Positions 17,977 to 24,518 of a stretch of 27,950 nt of DNA are shown here, in pieces. Under the pieces are notes generated by a model. It made no database searches and was not told the DNA's origin. It worked only from the letters and a program-made list of their open reading frames with translations. Numbering within the stretch: the first letter of the stretch is position 1; each line of letters begins with the position of its first letter. This DNA is from DASUKL01 sp036278755 (lineage in GTDB: Bacteria > Chloroflexota > Limnocylindria > Limnocylindrales > CSP1-4): NCBI GenBank assembly GCA_036278755.1, contig DASUKL010000146.1:1-27950 (forward strand), written 5' to 3'. The translations under genes were made by a program, and so were the position numbers.

Positions 17977-18318
17977 GCGCGGACCATCTCCTGGGCCACC
18001 TGTTCTCCATGACGCACGCATCACCTCCCGTCCTCCGGCCTGGCCGCTCGCGGCGTCCGGCCGTTCTGATGCCTCTGAGGACTCGCTCCCGGGGTCGAGT
18101 GTGCACGATGGGGACCCCCAGCGGCAGGCTGAGCCACCCTGCGTGCACGCTCGAGCCGTCCTTGAGCACTCACAGTGATCGCGGGCCGGTGCCGTCGATC
18201 CCGGACCGAACGAGATCAACGCGGGCTCCACACCCAGATAGTTGCGCGCGCAACAACCTGTGTGCGATGATACGACCCAGCCGTGGGAGACGCCCACGGC
18301 CACCAAGGAGCCGCCTCC
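17977..18318. other. 342 bp divergent intergenic region between the Imm-5-like gene and pirin
   Basis: No convincing gene on either strand. It contains the 14-base palindrome at 18241-18254 and, before pirin, AAGGAG as ribosome site. The rest shows nothing recognisable. Confidence 0.6.
18241..18254. promoter_or_regulatory. Perfect 14 bp palindrome, candidate operator upstream of pirin
   Basis: GTTGCGCGCGCAAC is a perfect inverted repeat. TTGCGC inside it could serve as a -35, 18 bases ahead of GATGAT (18266-18271). A regulator bound here would cover the promoter. The regulator is unknown. Confidence 0.45.
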
Positions 18319-19326
18319 ATGCCCGCCGTCACCGTCGACGACATCACCATCTTGCCCCGCCTGGCCGAGCCCGACCCGGCGATCGTCCGCCAGCGCCAGG
18401 TGCGGAGCGTCACGACCGCGCCGCGGGGCCTGGAAGGGGAGGGCTTCCCCGTGCGGCGCGCCTTCGCCGGGGTCGACCTGGCAGACCTCGACCCCTTCGT
18501 CCATCTCGACCAGATGGGCGAGGTCGAGTATGCCCCCGGTGAGCCCAAGGGCACTCCCTGGCACCCCCATCGCGGCTTCGAGACCGTCACCTACATGATC
18601 GACGGCACGTTCGAACACAGCGACTCGAACGGCGGGGGCGGGGTCATCACCAACGGCGACACCCAGTGGATGACCGCCGGCGCGGGCATCCTCCATATCG
18701 AGAAGCCGCCCGAGGCCCTCGTCGCCAGCGGCGGCCTGTTCCACGGCTTCCAGCTGTGGGTCAATCTGCCCGCGGCCCAGAAGTGGTCGCCGCCGCGCTA
18801 CCAGGACCTGCGGGCCAGCCAGGTCGCCCTCCTCGCCTCGCACGATGGTGGGACCCTGCTGCGGGTCATCGCTGGCGAGCTCGGTGGGCATCGCGGTCCC
18901 GGCTCGACCTACACGCCGATGACCCTCGTCCACGCCAGCCTCAGCGCCGGCGCCCACCTCTCGATCCCCTGGCGGCCGACCGACAACGCCCTGGTCTACG
19001 TCATGGCCGGCGCTGGCAGCGTGGGCCCCGATCGGCGCCCCATCGGCGCGGGCCAGCTCGCGGTCTTCGGGCCGGGCAACGCACTGACCGTGACCTCGTC
19101 GCCGATCCAGGAGAGCCGCAGCCCGCTGCTCGAGGTGCTCATCCTGGGTGGCCGGCCCATCGGCGAGCCCGTGGCCTGGTACGGCCCGTTCGTCATGAAC
19201 ACCCGGGAGGAGATCATGCAGGCCATGGCCGACTACCAGGCCGGCCGCCTGGGCACCATCCCCGCCGTCCACAACGCCCCGACCCAGGTGATCGAGTCCA
19301 ACCCCGCCGCGCGGGCCGACGCCTAG
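18319..19326 (+). CDS. Pirin family protein
   Basis: A bicupin, iron-binding nuclear or cytosolic protein family; bacterial members include quercetin 2,3-dioxygenases and metabolic or redox-linked regulators. The metal ligands are in HPHRGFETVTYMIDG (two histidines) and GAGILHIE (histidine and glutamate). The second cupin continues GSTYTPMTLVHASLSAGAHL to the C-terminal WYGPFVMNTREEIMQAMADYQAG, a strong pirin signature. It has 335 residues, slightly longer than usual (about 290-300). The ATG at 18319 is supported by AAGGAG about 10 bases upstream. Pirin is one of few genes here with a visible candidate operator. Catalytic activity cannot be told from sequence. Confidence 0.93.
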   Translation: MPAVTVDDITILPRLAEPDPAIVRQRQVRSVTTAPRGLEGEGFPVRRAFAGVDLADLDPFVHLDQMGEVEYAPGEPKGTPWHPHRGFETVTYMIDGTFEHSDSNGGGGVITNGDTQWMTAGAGILHIEKPPEALVASGGLFHGFQLWVNLPAAQKWSPPRYQDLRASQVALLASHDGGTLLRVIAGELGGHRGPGSTYTPMTLVHASLSAGAHLSIPWRPTDNALVYVMAGAGSVGPDRRPIGAGQLAVFGPGNALTVTSSPIQESRSPLLEVLILGGRPIGEPVAWYGPFVMNTREEIMQAMADYQAGRLGTIPAVHNAPTQVIESNPAARADA

Positions 19327-19332
19327 ACGCCC

Positions 19333-19372
19333 GACGCCGCGGACGTCCCGAAGCCCTACACGTCCAGGCGTC
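19333..19372. terminator. Hairpin between convergent pirin and VOC genes
   Basis: GACGCC-GC-GGACGT (19333-19346) pairs with ACGTCC-A-GGCGTC (19360-19372): two 6-pair helices with a small internal loop. It sits seven bases after the pirin stop, before the opposing VOC gene ends. No T run. Confidence 0.45.
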
Positions 19373-19387
19373 GCCTCGAAGGGCGCG

Positions 19388-19768
19388 TCAACGCTTGGGC
19401 TGGAACAGCTCGACCGGGTTGCCCGAGGGATCGTCGAGCAGGATCTGGTCGCCGCCCACGCCGTGCACGATGTCGTTGCGGAAGGACGTCCCCGCCGCCC
19501 GCAGGCGCTCGACCTCGGCCGGTAGGTCCTCGACCTCCAGGGAGATGCGGTTCCAGCCCCCGGGCTCGGGGCGCCGCCCGTCGGGCATGCTCTGACCGCC
19601 GCCGCCCTGGGGGTTCGGGGCGCTGAGCAGCAGCCGTAGATCACCCAGATCGAGGATCGCGAACGGCGGGGCGGGGTGCATGGCGAGCTCGAAGCCCAGC
19701 CGATCGCGGTAGAACGCGATGGCCGCATCCACGTCGTCGACGATGTAGCGGACGCTCACCTTGGCCAT
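19388..19768 (-). CDS. VOC family (glyoxalase/bleomycin-resistance-like) protein
   Basis: A single-domain vicinal oxygen chelate protein of 126 residues, expected to dimerise and bind a metal. The first module reads VRYIVDDVDAAIAFYRDRLGFEL and the second ISLEVEDLPAEVERLRAAGTSF, ending DDPSGNPVELFQP, where the glutamate is a usual metal ligand. Family functions include isomerases, dioxygenases and drug-binding resistance proteins; none can be chosen here. The start is well supported by GAGGAGGTG seven bases ahead of the ATG. A possible -10 (TAGACT on the minus strand, 19870-19865) lies about 100 bases upstream. Confidence 0.88.
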   Translation of the reverse strand: MAKVSVRYIVDDVDAAIAFYRDRLGFELAMHPAPPFAILDLGDLRLLLSAPNPQGGGGQSMPDGRRPEPGGWNRISLEVEDLPAEVERLRAAGTSFRNDIVHGVGGDQILLDDPSGNPVELFQPKR

Positions 19769-19978
19769 CGATCACACCTCCTCATCCACGGGTCCGTACT
19801 CGCCCATCGGGGCCGACGGGGAAGCCCGACTTGCCGGGGGCCATGCGCCCCAGGCCGCACCCTCAGTCTAGGTCTCGGCCCGGCCCAAGGCCGTCAGGAG
19901 TTCGGGCCGATCCGTACCTGGGCGCTTTCCTGGTGGACCCTGTTGGCCTGTTGGCCGGCGATGACCGTCAGTGCTCAA

Positions 19979-20044
19979 GATCCATCGTGACCGTGCAGGA
20001 AGGGGTGCTCAGACCGCAGGTGGAGCGATGGATCGTGCACGGTC
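19979..20044 (+). ncRNA. Possible pseudoknot-forming RNA or paired operator
   Basis: Four 9-base blocks occur in order: A GATCCATCG (19979-19987), B GACCGTGCA (19989-19997), A' CGATGGATC (20026-20034) and B' TGCACGGTC (20036-20044). A pairs perfectly with A' and B with B', which is the interleaved layout of a pseudoknot. As DNA, the same blocks could be two-part protein sites in opposite orientation. The base pairing is seen directly; RNA function is inferred. Confidence 0.35.
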
Positions 20045-20071
20045 GTGGCCGGATCCACGACTGGTGGGAAT

Positions 20072-20115
20072 GACGCGGCGCCGAGAGGGCGAGGACGCGG
20101 CGCCGAGGAGGTCTG
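20072..20115 (+). repeat. 22 bp imperfect tandem repeat
   Basis: GACGCGGCGCCGAG occurs at 20072-20085 and 20094-20107, giving a 22-base period. The remaining bases of each unit diverge. No function apparent. Confidence 0.7.
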
Positions 20116-20178
20116 CGGACGTCGGCCACCGCGACCGCGCAGCTTCATCACGAAAGCTCCGCATCATCGCCCGACACA

Positions 20179-20208
20179 TAGACACGACGCCCCTGACCTG
20201 CTCATACT
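20179..20208 (+). promoter_or_regulatory. Promoter of the MerR-TOBE regulator
   Basis: TAGACA (20179-20184, five of six matches to TTGACA), an 18-base spacer and CATACT (20203-20208), followed after 7 bases by the ATG at 20216. CATAC (20203-20207) and GTATG (20214-20218) form an inverted repeat spanning the -10 and the start codon, a plausible self-regulation site. Confidence 0.6.
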
Positions 20209-20215
20209 TCTGGGT

Positions 20216-20653
20216 ATGGTCACTCCACGGAAACGCGAAGACACCCGTCTCAGGGTGGGTCGTGCGGCGGAGATGCTGGGCATCTCGGTCGACACCCTGA
20301 GGCGCTGGGAAGACGAGGGGCGGATCGAGGTCGTTCGTTCGGCCGGCGGCCAGCGGCTCGTCGAGGTCGAGGAGGTCGCCCGATTGGCCCAGGCTCGGCG
20401 CCGGGCCAATCTGGACCGGCCCATCGTGGCCCAATCGGCCCGCAATCGGTTCCCCGGAATCGTCACCAGCATCAAGCGCGATGGAGTGGCGGCAGTCGTC
20501 GAGGTGCTGGCCGGCCCGCATCGCCTGGTGAGCCTGATGACCGCCGAGGCGGTCGAGGAGCTCGATCTGAAGGTCGGCGCGGAGGCAGTCTGCGTCGTCA
20601 AGTCGACCAACGTCATCGTCGAGATCCCGTCACTGAAGGAACCAGCTCCGTGA
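20216..20653 (+). CDS. MerR-type HTH plus TOBE/Mop domain molybdate-responsive regulator
   Basis: A 145-residue DNA-binding protein. Residues 12-55 are a MerR/excisionase-like helix-turn-helix (LRVGRAAEMLGISVDTLRRWEDEG, then GGQRLVEVEEV). Residues 77-138 are a TOBE/Mop domain (RFPGIVTSIKRDGVAAVVEVLAGPH, then VGAEAVCVVKSTNVIVEI), the molybdate/tungstate-binding fold of ModE and molbindins. It lies directly before modA and modB, so it likely senses oxyanion and controls the transporter. The frame is open back to 20045, but the homology and the 7-base spacing from CATACT place the start at ATG 20216. Whether it activates or represses is not visible. Confidence 0.88.
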   Translation: MVTPRKREDTRLRVGRAAEMLGISVDTLRRWEDEGRIEVVRSAGGQRLVEVEEVARLAQARRRANLDRPIVAQSARNRFPGIVTSIKRDGVAAVVEVLAGPHRLVSLMTAEAVEELDLKVGAEAVCVVKSTNVIVEIPSLKEPAP

Positions 20654-20691
20654 CCGGCGCGTCGGGGGGCCTCGGCGCACGCGCCGGTCGC
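20650..20691 (+). terminator. Strong stem-loop between the regulator and modA
   Basis: GACCGGCGCGT (20652-20662) pairs perfectly with ACGCGCCGGTC (20679-20689) across a 16-base loop; a G-U and a G-C extend it by two. It overlaps the regulator's stop and ends 12 bases before the modA GTG. No T run follows. It may attenuate or stabilise the transcript, or be an operator for the regulator. Confidence 0.5.
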
Positions 20692-20702
20692 CGCACGGCC
20701 GC

Positions 20703-21509
20703 GTGATCCGTCGCCTATGGTGCCGACGCTGCGCCCTGACGGTCACCATCGGGGTCCTGGCGGTCGTCAGCGCCTGCTCAGGCACCAGCGCCTCGGCGAC
20801 GAGCCTCACGATCTACGCCGCCGCCTCCTTGAAGGCCGCCCTGACCAAGGCCGACGCGACCTACCAGGCCGCCAGGCCCGGCCTGACCATCACCCTCTCG
20901 ACCGATTCGTCGGCCGCCTTGGAGACCCAGATCGAGCAGGGGGCCCCGGCCGACCTCTTCCTCTCCGCCGACGCGAGCGACCCCCAGAAGCTCGTCGACA
21001 AGGGTCTGGCCGCCGGCTCGATGACCGTCTTCGCCCGCAACCACCTCACGATCATCGTGCCCAAGGCCGACCCTGCCGGCATCAGCACCCCGCTCGACCT
21101 GGTCAGGCCCGGGGTCAAGATCATCGCCGCCGGCCCGGAGGTCCCCATCACCAGATACGCCACCCAGCTCGTGGCCAGGCTGGCCAAGCAGCCCGGCTAC
21201 CCGGCCGACTTCGCCGCCGAGTACGCGGCCCACGTCGTCTCCCAGGAGATCAACGTCTCGGCCCTGGTGGCCAAGGTGGGCCTGGGTGAGGGCGACGCCG
21301 GCATCTGCTACGTCACCGACGCCAAGACGTCCGATGACGTGGCCACGGTGGACGTTCCCGACGCGGCCAACGTGCCGGCCACCTATGGCGGGGTCGTGGT
21401 CAAGGCCTCCGCGAGCCAGGCCGCCGCGCAGGCCTTCCTGACCTGGCTGGCGGGCTCCGACGGCCAGGCCATCCTCGCCTCGTTCGGGTTCCTGCCGCCC
21501 GCCTCGTGA
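20703..21509 (+). CDS. modA: Molybdate ABC transporter substrate-binding lipoprotein
   Basis: Captures molybdate or tungstate outside the cell. The N-terminus (MIRRLWCRRCALTVTIGVLA) is a lipoprotein signal, and VVSAC gives the lipidated Cys25. Mature features are LTIYAAASLKAALTKAD, STDSSAALETQIEQGAPADLFLSAD, KLVDKGL and the C-terminal AQAFLTWLAGSDGQAILASFGF, all typical ModA segments with the oxyanion-binding Ser/Ala-Ser. It has 268 residues. The start codon is GTG. It lies 49 bases after the MerR-TOBE regulator and 46 bases before modB. Confidence 0.94.
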   Translation: MIRRLWCRRCALTVTIGVLAVVSACSGTSASATSLTIYAAASLKAALTKADATYQAARPGLTITLSTDSSAALETQIEQGAPADLFLSADASDPQKLVDKGLAAGSMTVFARNHLTIIVPKADPAGISTPLDLVRPGVKIIAAGPEVPITRYATQLVARLAKQPGYPADFAAEYAAHVVSQEINVSALVAKVGLGEGDAGICYVTDAKTSDDVATVDVPDAANVPATYGGVVVKASASQAAAQAFLTWLAGSDGQAILASFGFLPPAS

Positions 21510-21555
21510 TGGGCAGGATCGGGACGGCCTTGGGGCGGGCCCTTGGGTCGCGGTC

Positions 21556-22365
21556 GTGATCCGGGCGTTCCAACGCAGCGCGATCGGCGCCCTGGCCGTG
21601 CTCCTGGCCCTCTTCCTGGCGTTGCCCGTCGCCGTCCTCCTTGGCCGGGCCCTGTTCGACGGCTCGCTGTCGCGGGTCCTCGCCGCGGGGGCCGTGCTCG
21701 ACGCCCTCAGCCTCAGCCTCGTGACCACGGCCGTGAGCCTCGTCATCACGGTCTGTTTCGGGCTGCCCCTGGCCGTCCTCCTGGCGCGACGCTCCTTCCC
21801 GGGCGCGACGCTGTTGGACGCGGCTGTGGACCTGCCCATCGTGCTGCCGCCGGCCGTGGCCGGGCTGGCCTTGCTGCTGCTCCTTGGTCGGGCCGGGTTG
21901 CTCGGCGGGGCGCTGAGTGCGGCGGGCATCGAGGTGCCCTTCACCACCGCGGCCGTGATCCTGGCTCAGGTCTTCGTCTCGGCGCCCTTCTTCGTCCGCT
22001 CCGCGCGCACCGGCTTGGGCAGCATCGATCGCGACGTGGAGGACGCGGCCCGGGTGGACGGCGCCTCCGAGATCCAGCTTTTCCGGGCCGTGACCCTGCC
22101 CCTGGCCGCTCCGGCCCTCACGGCCGGGCTGGTGATGAGTTGGGCCCGCTCGCTGGGCGAGTTCGGGGCCACCATCATGTTCGCCGGCAACGTGGAGGGG
22201 CGGACGCAGACCCTGCCGCTCGTGGTCTACAGCCAGTTCACGGGCGGCGACCTCGAAGGCTCGATCGCCGCCGCGGCCGTCCTGGTCGTGGCCGCCTTCG
22301 GCGTCCTCGTCGCGGTCCGGTTCCTGCGCTGGGGCCGGGCCCTGGACGTGCGCCAGCTCGGCTAG
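21556..22365 (+). CDS. modB: Molybdate ABC transporter permease
   Basis: An inner-membrane permease of 269 residues with six likely helices. The start helix ALAVLLALFLALPVAVLLG and the region DLPIVLPPAVAGLALLLLLG are ModB-like. The EAA loop that docks the ATPase is EDAARVDGASEIQLFRAVTLP, and SLGEFGATIMFAGNVEGRTQTLPL is a ModB/CysT signature. The GTG start is chosen from alignment with the family N-terminus; a Shine-Dalgarno is weak. No ModC ATPase follows, so the ATPase must be encoded elsewhere or shared. Confidence 0.93.
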   Translation: MIRAFQRSAIGALAVLLALFLALPVAVLLGRALFDGSLSRVLAAGAVLDALSLSLVTTAVSLVITVCFGLPLAVLLARRSFPGATLLDAAVDLPIVLPPAVAGLALLLLLGRAGLLGGALSAAGIEVPFTTAAVILAQVFVSAPFFVRSARTGLGSIDRDVEDAARVDGASEIQLFRAVTLPLAAPALTAGLVMSWARSLGEFGATIMFAGNVEGRTQTLPLVVYSQFTGGDLEGSIAAAAVLVVAAFGVLVAVRFLRWGRALDVRQLG

Positions 22366-22408
22366 GGCGGCGGCCCCTCCGGGCGGCCTCTGCTACCGTC
22401 CGCGTTCG

Positions 22409-23704
22409 ATGCCCATCTCACCCGAGGATCGTTCCTATCGCGCCCTGCTCGCCGTGCCCGACATGGGCCGCGTGCTGTTGGGCATGACCATCGCCCGCGT
22501 GGCCGGGGGGATGGTCTCGATCGTCCTCATCCTCTTCACCCTGACCGAGTACGGCTCGCCGGCCCTGGCCGGCCTGGTGACGCTGGCCGCCATCCTGCCG
22601 GGCCTGCTGGTCTCGCCCATCGCCGGGGCCTTGCTCGATCGCCATGGTCGGGCTCGGCTGGTCGTCCTCGACTACCTCGTGGCGGCCGTCTCGCTGACCC
22701 TCATCGGCGTCCTCTCCATCGCCGGCGAGCTGCCGGCCTGGCTGTTCGTGCTCATCGCCGGCCTGTCCAGCCTGACCCAGCCGCTGAGTCTGGCCGGCCT
22801 GCGGAGCCTGCTGCCGATCCTCGCCCCGGTCCACCTCTGGGAGCGGGCCAACGCCATCGACTCGAACGGCTACGTCGTGGCCACCCTCCTTGGCCCGCCC
22901 ATCGCCGGGGCCCTCGTGGCCGGCCTGGGTGGTGCCCTGGCCCTCGTCGCCACGGGCGCCGTCTTCGCCCTGGCCGCCGTCGTCCTCGTGGGCATGCCCG
23001 ATCCACGCCCACCCACGGGCTCCACGGGCCGCCTCCTGCTGGACGCCTGGCTGGGGCTCCGCTACACCCTCCGGCACCCGACGCTGCGCGCCCTGGCCCT
23101 CATGATCTCGGCCGCCAACCTCTCCGGGGGCATGCTCAACGTGGTCGTGCCGGTGATCATCCTCGATCGTCTCCACGACGGTCCCGTGGCCGTAGGTGCG
23201 GCCTGGGCGGCGATGGGTCTGACCGGCATGGTGGCGGCCTTCGTCTTCGGCCGCCTGGACAGTCGCGGCCGGGAGAAGTCGCTCCTCGTCTGGCCGCAGC
23301 TGGGCGTCGCCCTGGCCACGGCCTCGCTGCTGCTGCCCACGGGCCTGGCCGGGATCCTCGTCGCGCTAGGGGTCATCGGCTTCCTCGCCGGCCCGGCCGA
23401 CATCGGGCTCTTCACGATCCGCCAGCGGCGCACGGATCCGGCCTGGATGGGCCGCGCCTTCGCCGTCTCGATGGCCTTCAACTTCCTGGGCTTCCCCATC
23501 GGTGCCGCGATCGGCGGAGCGGGCGTGGGGCTCAGCCTTGAAGGCACCATCCTCTTCGGCGTCGTCTGCTCGGCCGTGGCCGCGGTCTTGGGCTCGACGA
23601 TGATCCCCCGCGACGCCGACCCGGTGGGCGAGACGGCCCGCCAGGCCGAGGGCTACCTGGGCGCGGAGCTGGCAGCCGAGCCGGGTGTCGACGCCGGACC
23701 CTGA
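22409..23704 (+). CDS. MFS transporter
   Basis: A 431-residue permease with about 12 hydrophobic helices and a Gly/Ala-rich core. The loop AGALLDRHGRARLVVLDYL is the MFS A-like motif, and SLTQPLSLAGLRSLLPILAPVHLWERANAID is typical of the EntS/MFS_3 group. A second half (FGRLDSRGREKSLLVWPQLG) repeats the pattern. The substrate is unknown; adjacency to modAB is not proof of a link. TACCGT stands 9 bases before the ATG, so it may have its own weak leaderless promoter. The last 52 bases overlap the end of the opposing VanZ gene, inside a tandem duplication that contains its stop codon. Confidence 0.88.
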   Translation: MPISPEDRSYRALLAVPDMGRVLLGMTIARVAGGMVSIVLILFTLTEYGSPALAGLVTLAAILPGLLVSPIAGALLDRHGRARLVVLDYLVAAVSLTLIGVLSIAGELPAWLFVLIAGLSSLTQPLSLAGLRSLLPILAPVHLWERANAIDSNGYVVATLLGPPIAGALVAGLGGALALVATGAVFALAAVVLVGMPDPRPPTGSTGRLLLDAWLGLRYTLRHPTLRALALMISAANLSGGMLNVVVPVIILDRLHDGPVAVGAAWAAMGLTGMVAAFVFGRLDSRGREKSLLVWPQLGVALATASLLLPTGLAGILVALGVIGFLAGPADIGLFTIRQRRTDPAWMGRAFAVSMAFNFLGFPIGAAIGGAGVGLSLEGTILFGVVCSAVAAVLGSTMIPRDADPVGETARQAEGYLGAELAAEPGVDAGP

Positions 23705-24261
23705 CCGGTCGTCGACGCGGGACCCTGACTGATGCCGGCCAGGAGCATCCGCCCGCCCTGCACGATGAGCGCCCCGACGATCACGCCGAAGGTGTTGGCG
23801 ATGACGTCGTCGATGTCGGTCGTCCGGTAGCTGTAGTGGAGCCAGAAGAACGAGACGGCGAACTGGCCGAGCTCGATGGCTAGGCTAGCGCCCAGGCCGG
23901 CCAGGATGACCTGGCGGGCGGACCGGAAGCGCGGCCAGAGGACGGGCAGGTAGAAGGCCATGGGCATGAGCAAGGCCGCGTTGCCCATCAGGTCGCGGAA
24001 GCCGCGCGTGCCAGGGCCTGCGAGGAGCTGCCGTCCGATCGTGTCGAAGGGCACGAGGTTGTCCAGGCGGGAGTCGAAGATCTGGTGGAAGGCGATGGTG
24101 CTGCTGCGGATCGGGAAGGGGAAGAAGGTGATGGCCAGGACGAACATCACGTGGGCGATGGCCAGCATGCCGGCCGCCGTGACGAGCGTGTTACGAGGCG
24201 TGCTGAGCCACCACATCGCGGCAGCGAAGGCAGGGACGACGAGGACGTAGCCACCGATCAC
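23653..24261 (-). CDS. VanZ family membrane protein
   Basis: VanZ-like proteins are small membrane proteins; VanZ itself raises teicoplanin resistance, while most chromosomal members are of unknown role. The hydrophobic segments GGYVLVVPAFAAAMWWL, GMLAIAHVMFVLAITFFPFP, MGNAALLMPMAFYLPVL and VILAGLGASLAIELGQFAVS, plus the diagnostic RTTDIDDVIANTFGVIVGAL, fit the family. It has 202 residues with a disordered C-terminal tail containing QGPASTTG and QGPASTPG. The start is GTG 24261, with minus-strand TATAGC 9 bases upstream. The C-terminus overlaps the MFS gene by 52 bases on the opposite strand. Confidence 0.88.
   Translation of the reverse strand: MIGGYVLVVPAFAAAMWWLSTPRNTLVTAAGMLAIAHVMFVLAITFFPFPIRSSTIAFHQIFDSRLDNLVPFDTIGRQLLAGPGTRGFRDLMGNAALLMPMAFYLPVLWPRFRSARQVILAGLGASLAIELGQFAVSFFWLHYSYRTTDIDDVIANTFGVIVGALIVQGGRMLLAGISQGPASTTGQGPASTPGSAASSAPR
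23680..23727. repeat. 24 bp tandem duplication in a convergent gene overlap
   Basis: Units at 23680-23703 and 23704-23727 share most bases (GTCGACGC, GGACCCTG). On the minus strand they encode QGPASTPG and QGPASTTG of VanZ; on the plus strand the first gives the MFS C-terminus, whose TGA spans the unit junction. Confidence 0.8.
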
Positions 24262-24270
24262 GCCCCGGAT

Positions 24271-24276
24271 GCTATA
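24271..24276 (-). promoter_or_regulatory. -10 hexamer of the VanZ gene
   Basis: Minus-strand TATAGC, 9 bases before GTG 24261, without a Shine-Dalgarno. The same TATA core reads TATACC on the plus strand. Confidence 0.35.
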
Positions 24277-24290
24277 CCGGGCCGGCCTAA

Positions 24291-24518
24291 GGGCCGCTTC
24301 CCGGATGCACCACGCGTGTCGACCGCCAGGAGGATCCTGCCGACCGGCGGCGCATGACGATCGCCCTCACCGGGCGCGGGCAGGCGGCGGCCCAGGTGAT
24401 CCGCGAGGCGATCCGCAAGGTCGACACCGCCCTCGCCGCCCGCATCACCCCGGCCGAGCTGGCCGGCCTCCGGCGCGGACTGACCACCCTCTGGGAGATC
24501 AAGGAGCACCGTTCGTAG
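24291..24518 (+). pseudogene. Truncated MarR-family regulator (C-terminal wing and dimer helix)
   Basis: The frame after a TAA at 24288 encodes TRVDRQEDPADRRRMTIALTG, the classical MarR wing (R-x-x-D/E-DxxDRR ... LT-x-x-G), followed by an amphipathic helix GQAAAQVIREAIRKVDTALAAR and TPAELAGLRRGLTTLWEI, the MarR C-terminal dimerisation segment. The recognition helix and everything before it are missing; VanZ on the other strand occupies that place. An ATG at 24354 could still yield a 54-residue peptide beginning inside the wing. The TAG stop directly abuts the ATG of the next DHFR-like gene, as in a former regulator-enzyme operon. Confidence 0.75.

Larger units (their letters stand above)
19769..20215. 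other. 447 bp noncoding gap with structured elements before the MerR-TOBE gene
   Basis: No convincing protein. It holds the A-B-A'-B' complementary block at 19979-20044, a 22 bp tandem repeat at 20072-20115 and the promoter of the molybdate regulator at its end. Confidence 0.6.

Noticed and set aside
17977..19728. Upstream extension of the Imm-5-like frame to a 775-residue protein
   Set aside because: The extension runs antisense through pirin and VOC with no recognisable fold; the family N-terminus begins at 17976.
9478..20115. Short repeats as a possible CRISPR array
   Set aside because: The repeats occur in only two to four adjacent copies without unique spacers and no cas gene is present.
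24262..24353. Possible attachment site or mobile-element edge at the MarR truncation
   Set aside because: No target-site duplication, terminal inverted repeat, integrase or transposase is visible on either side.
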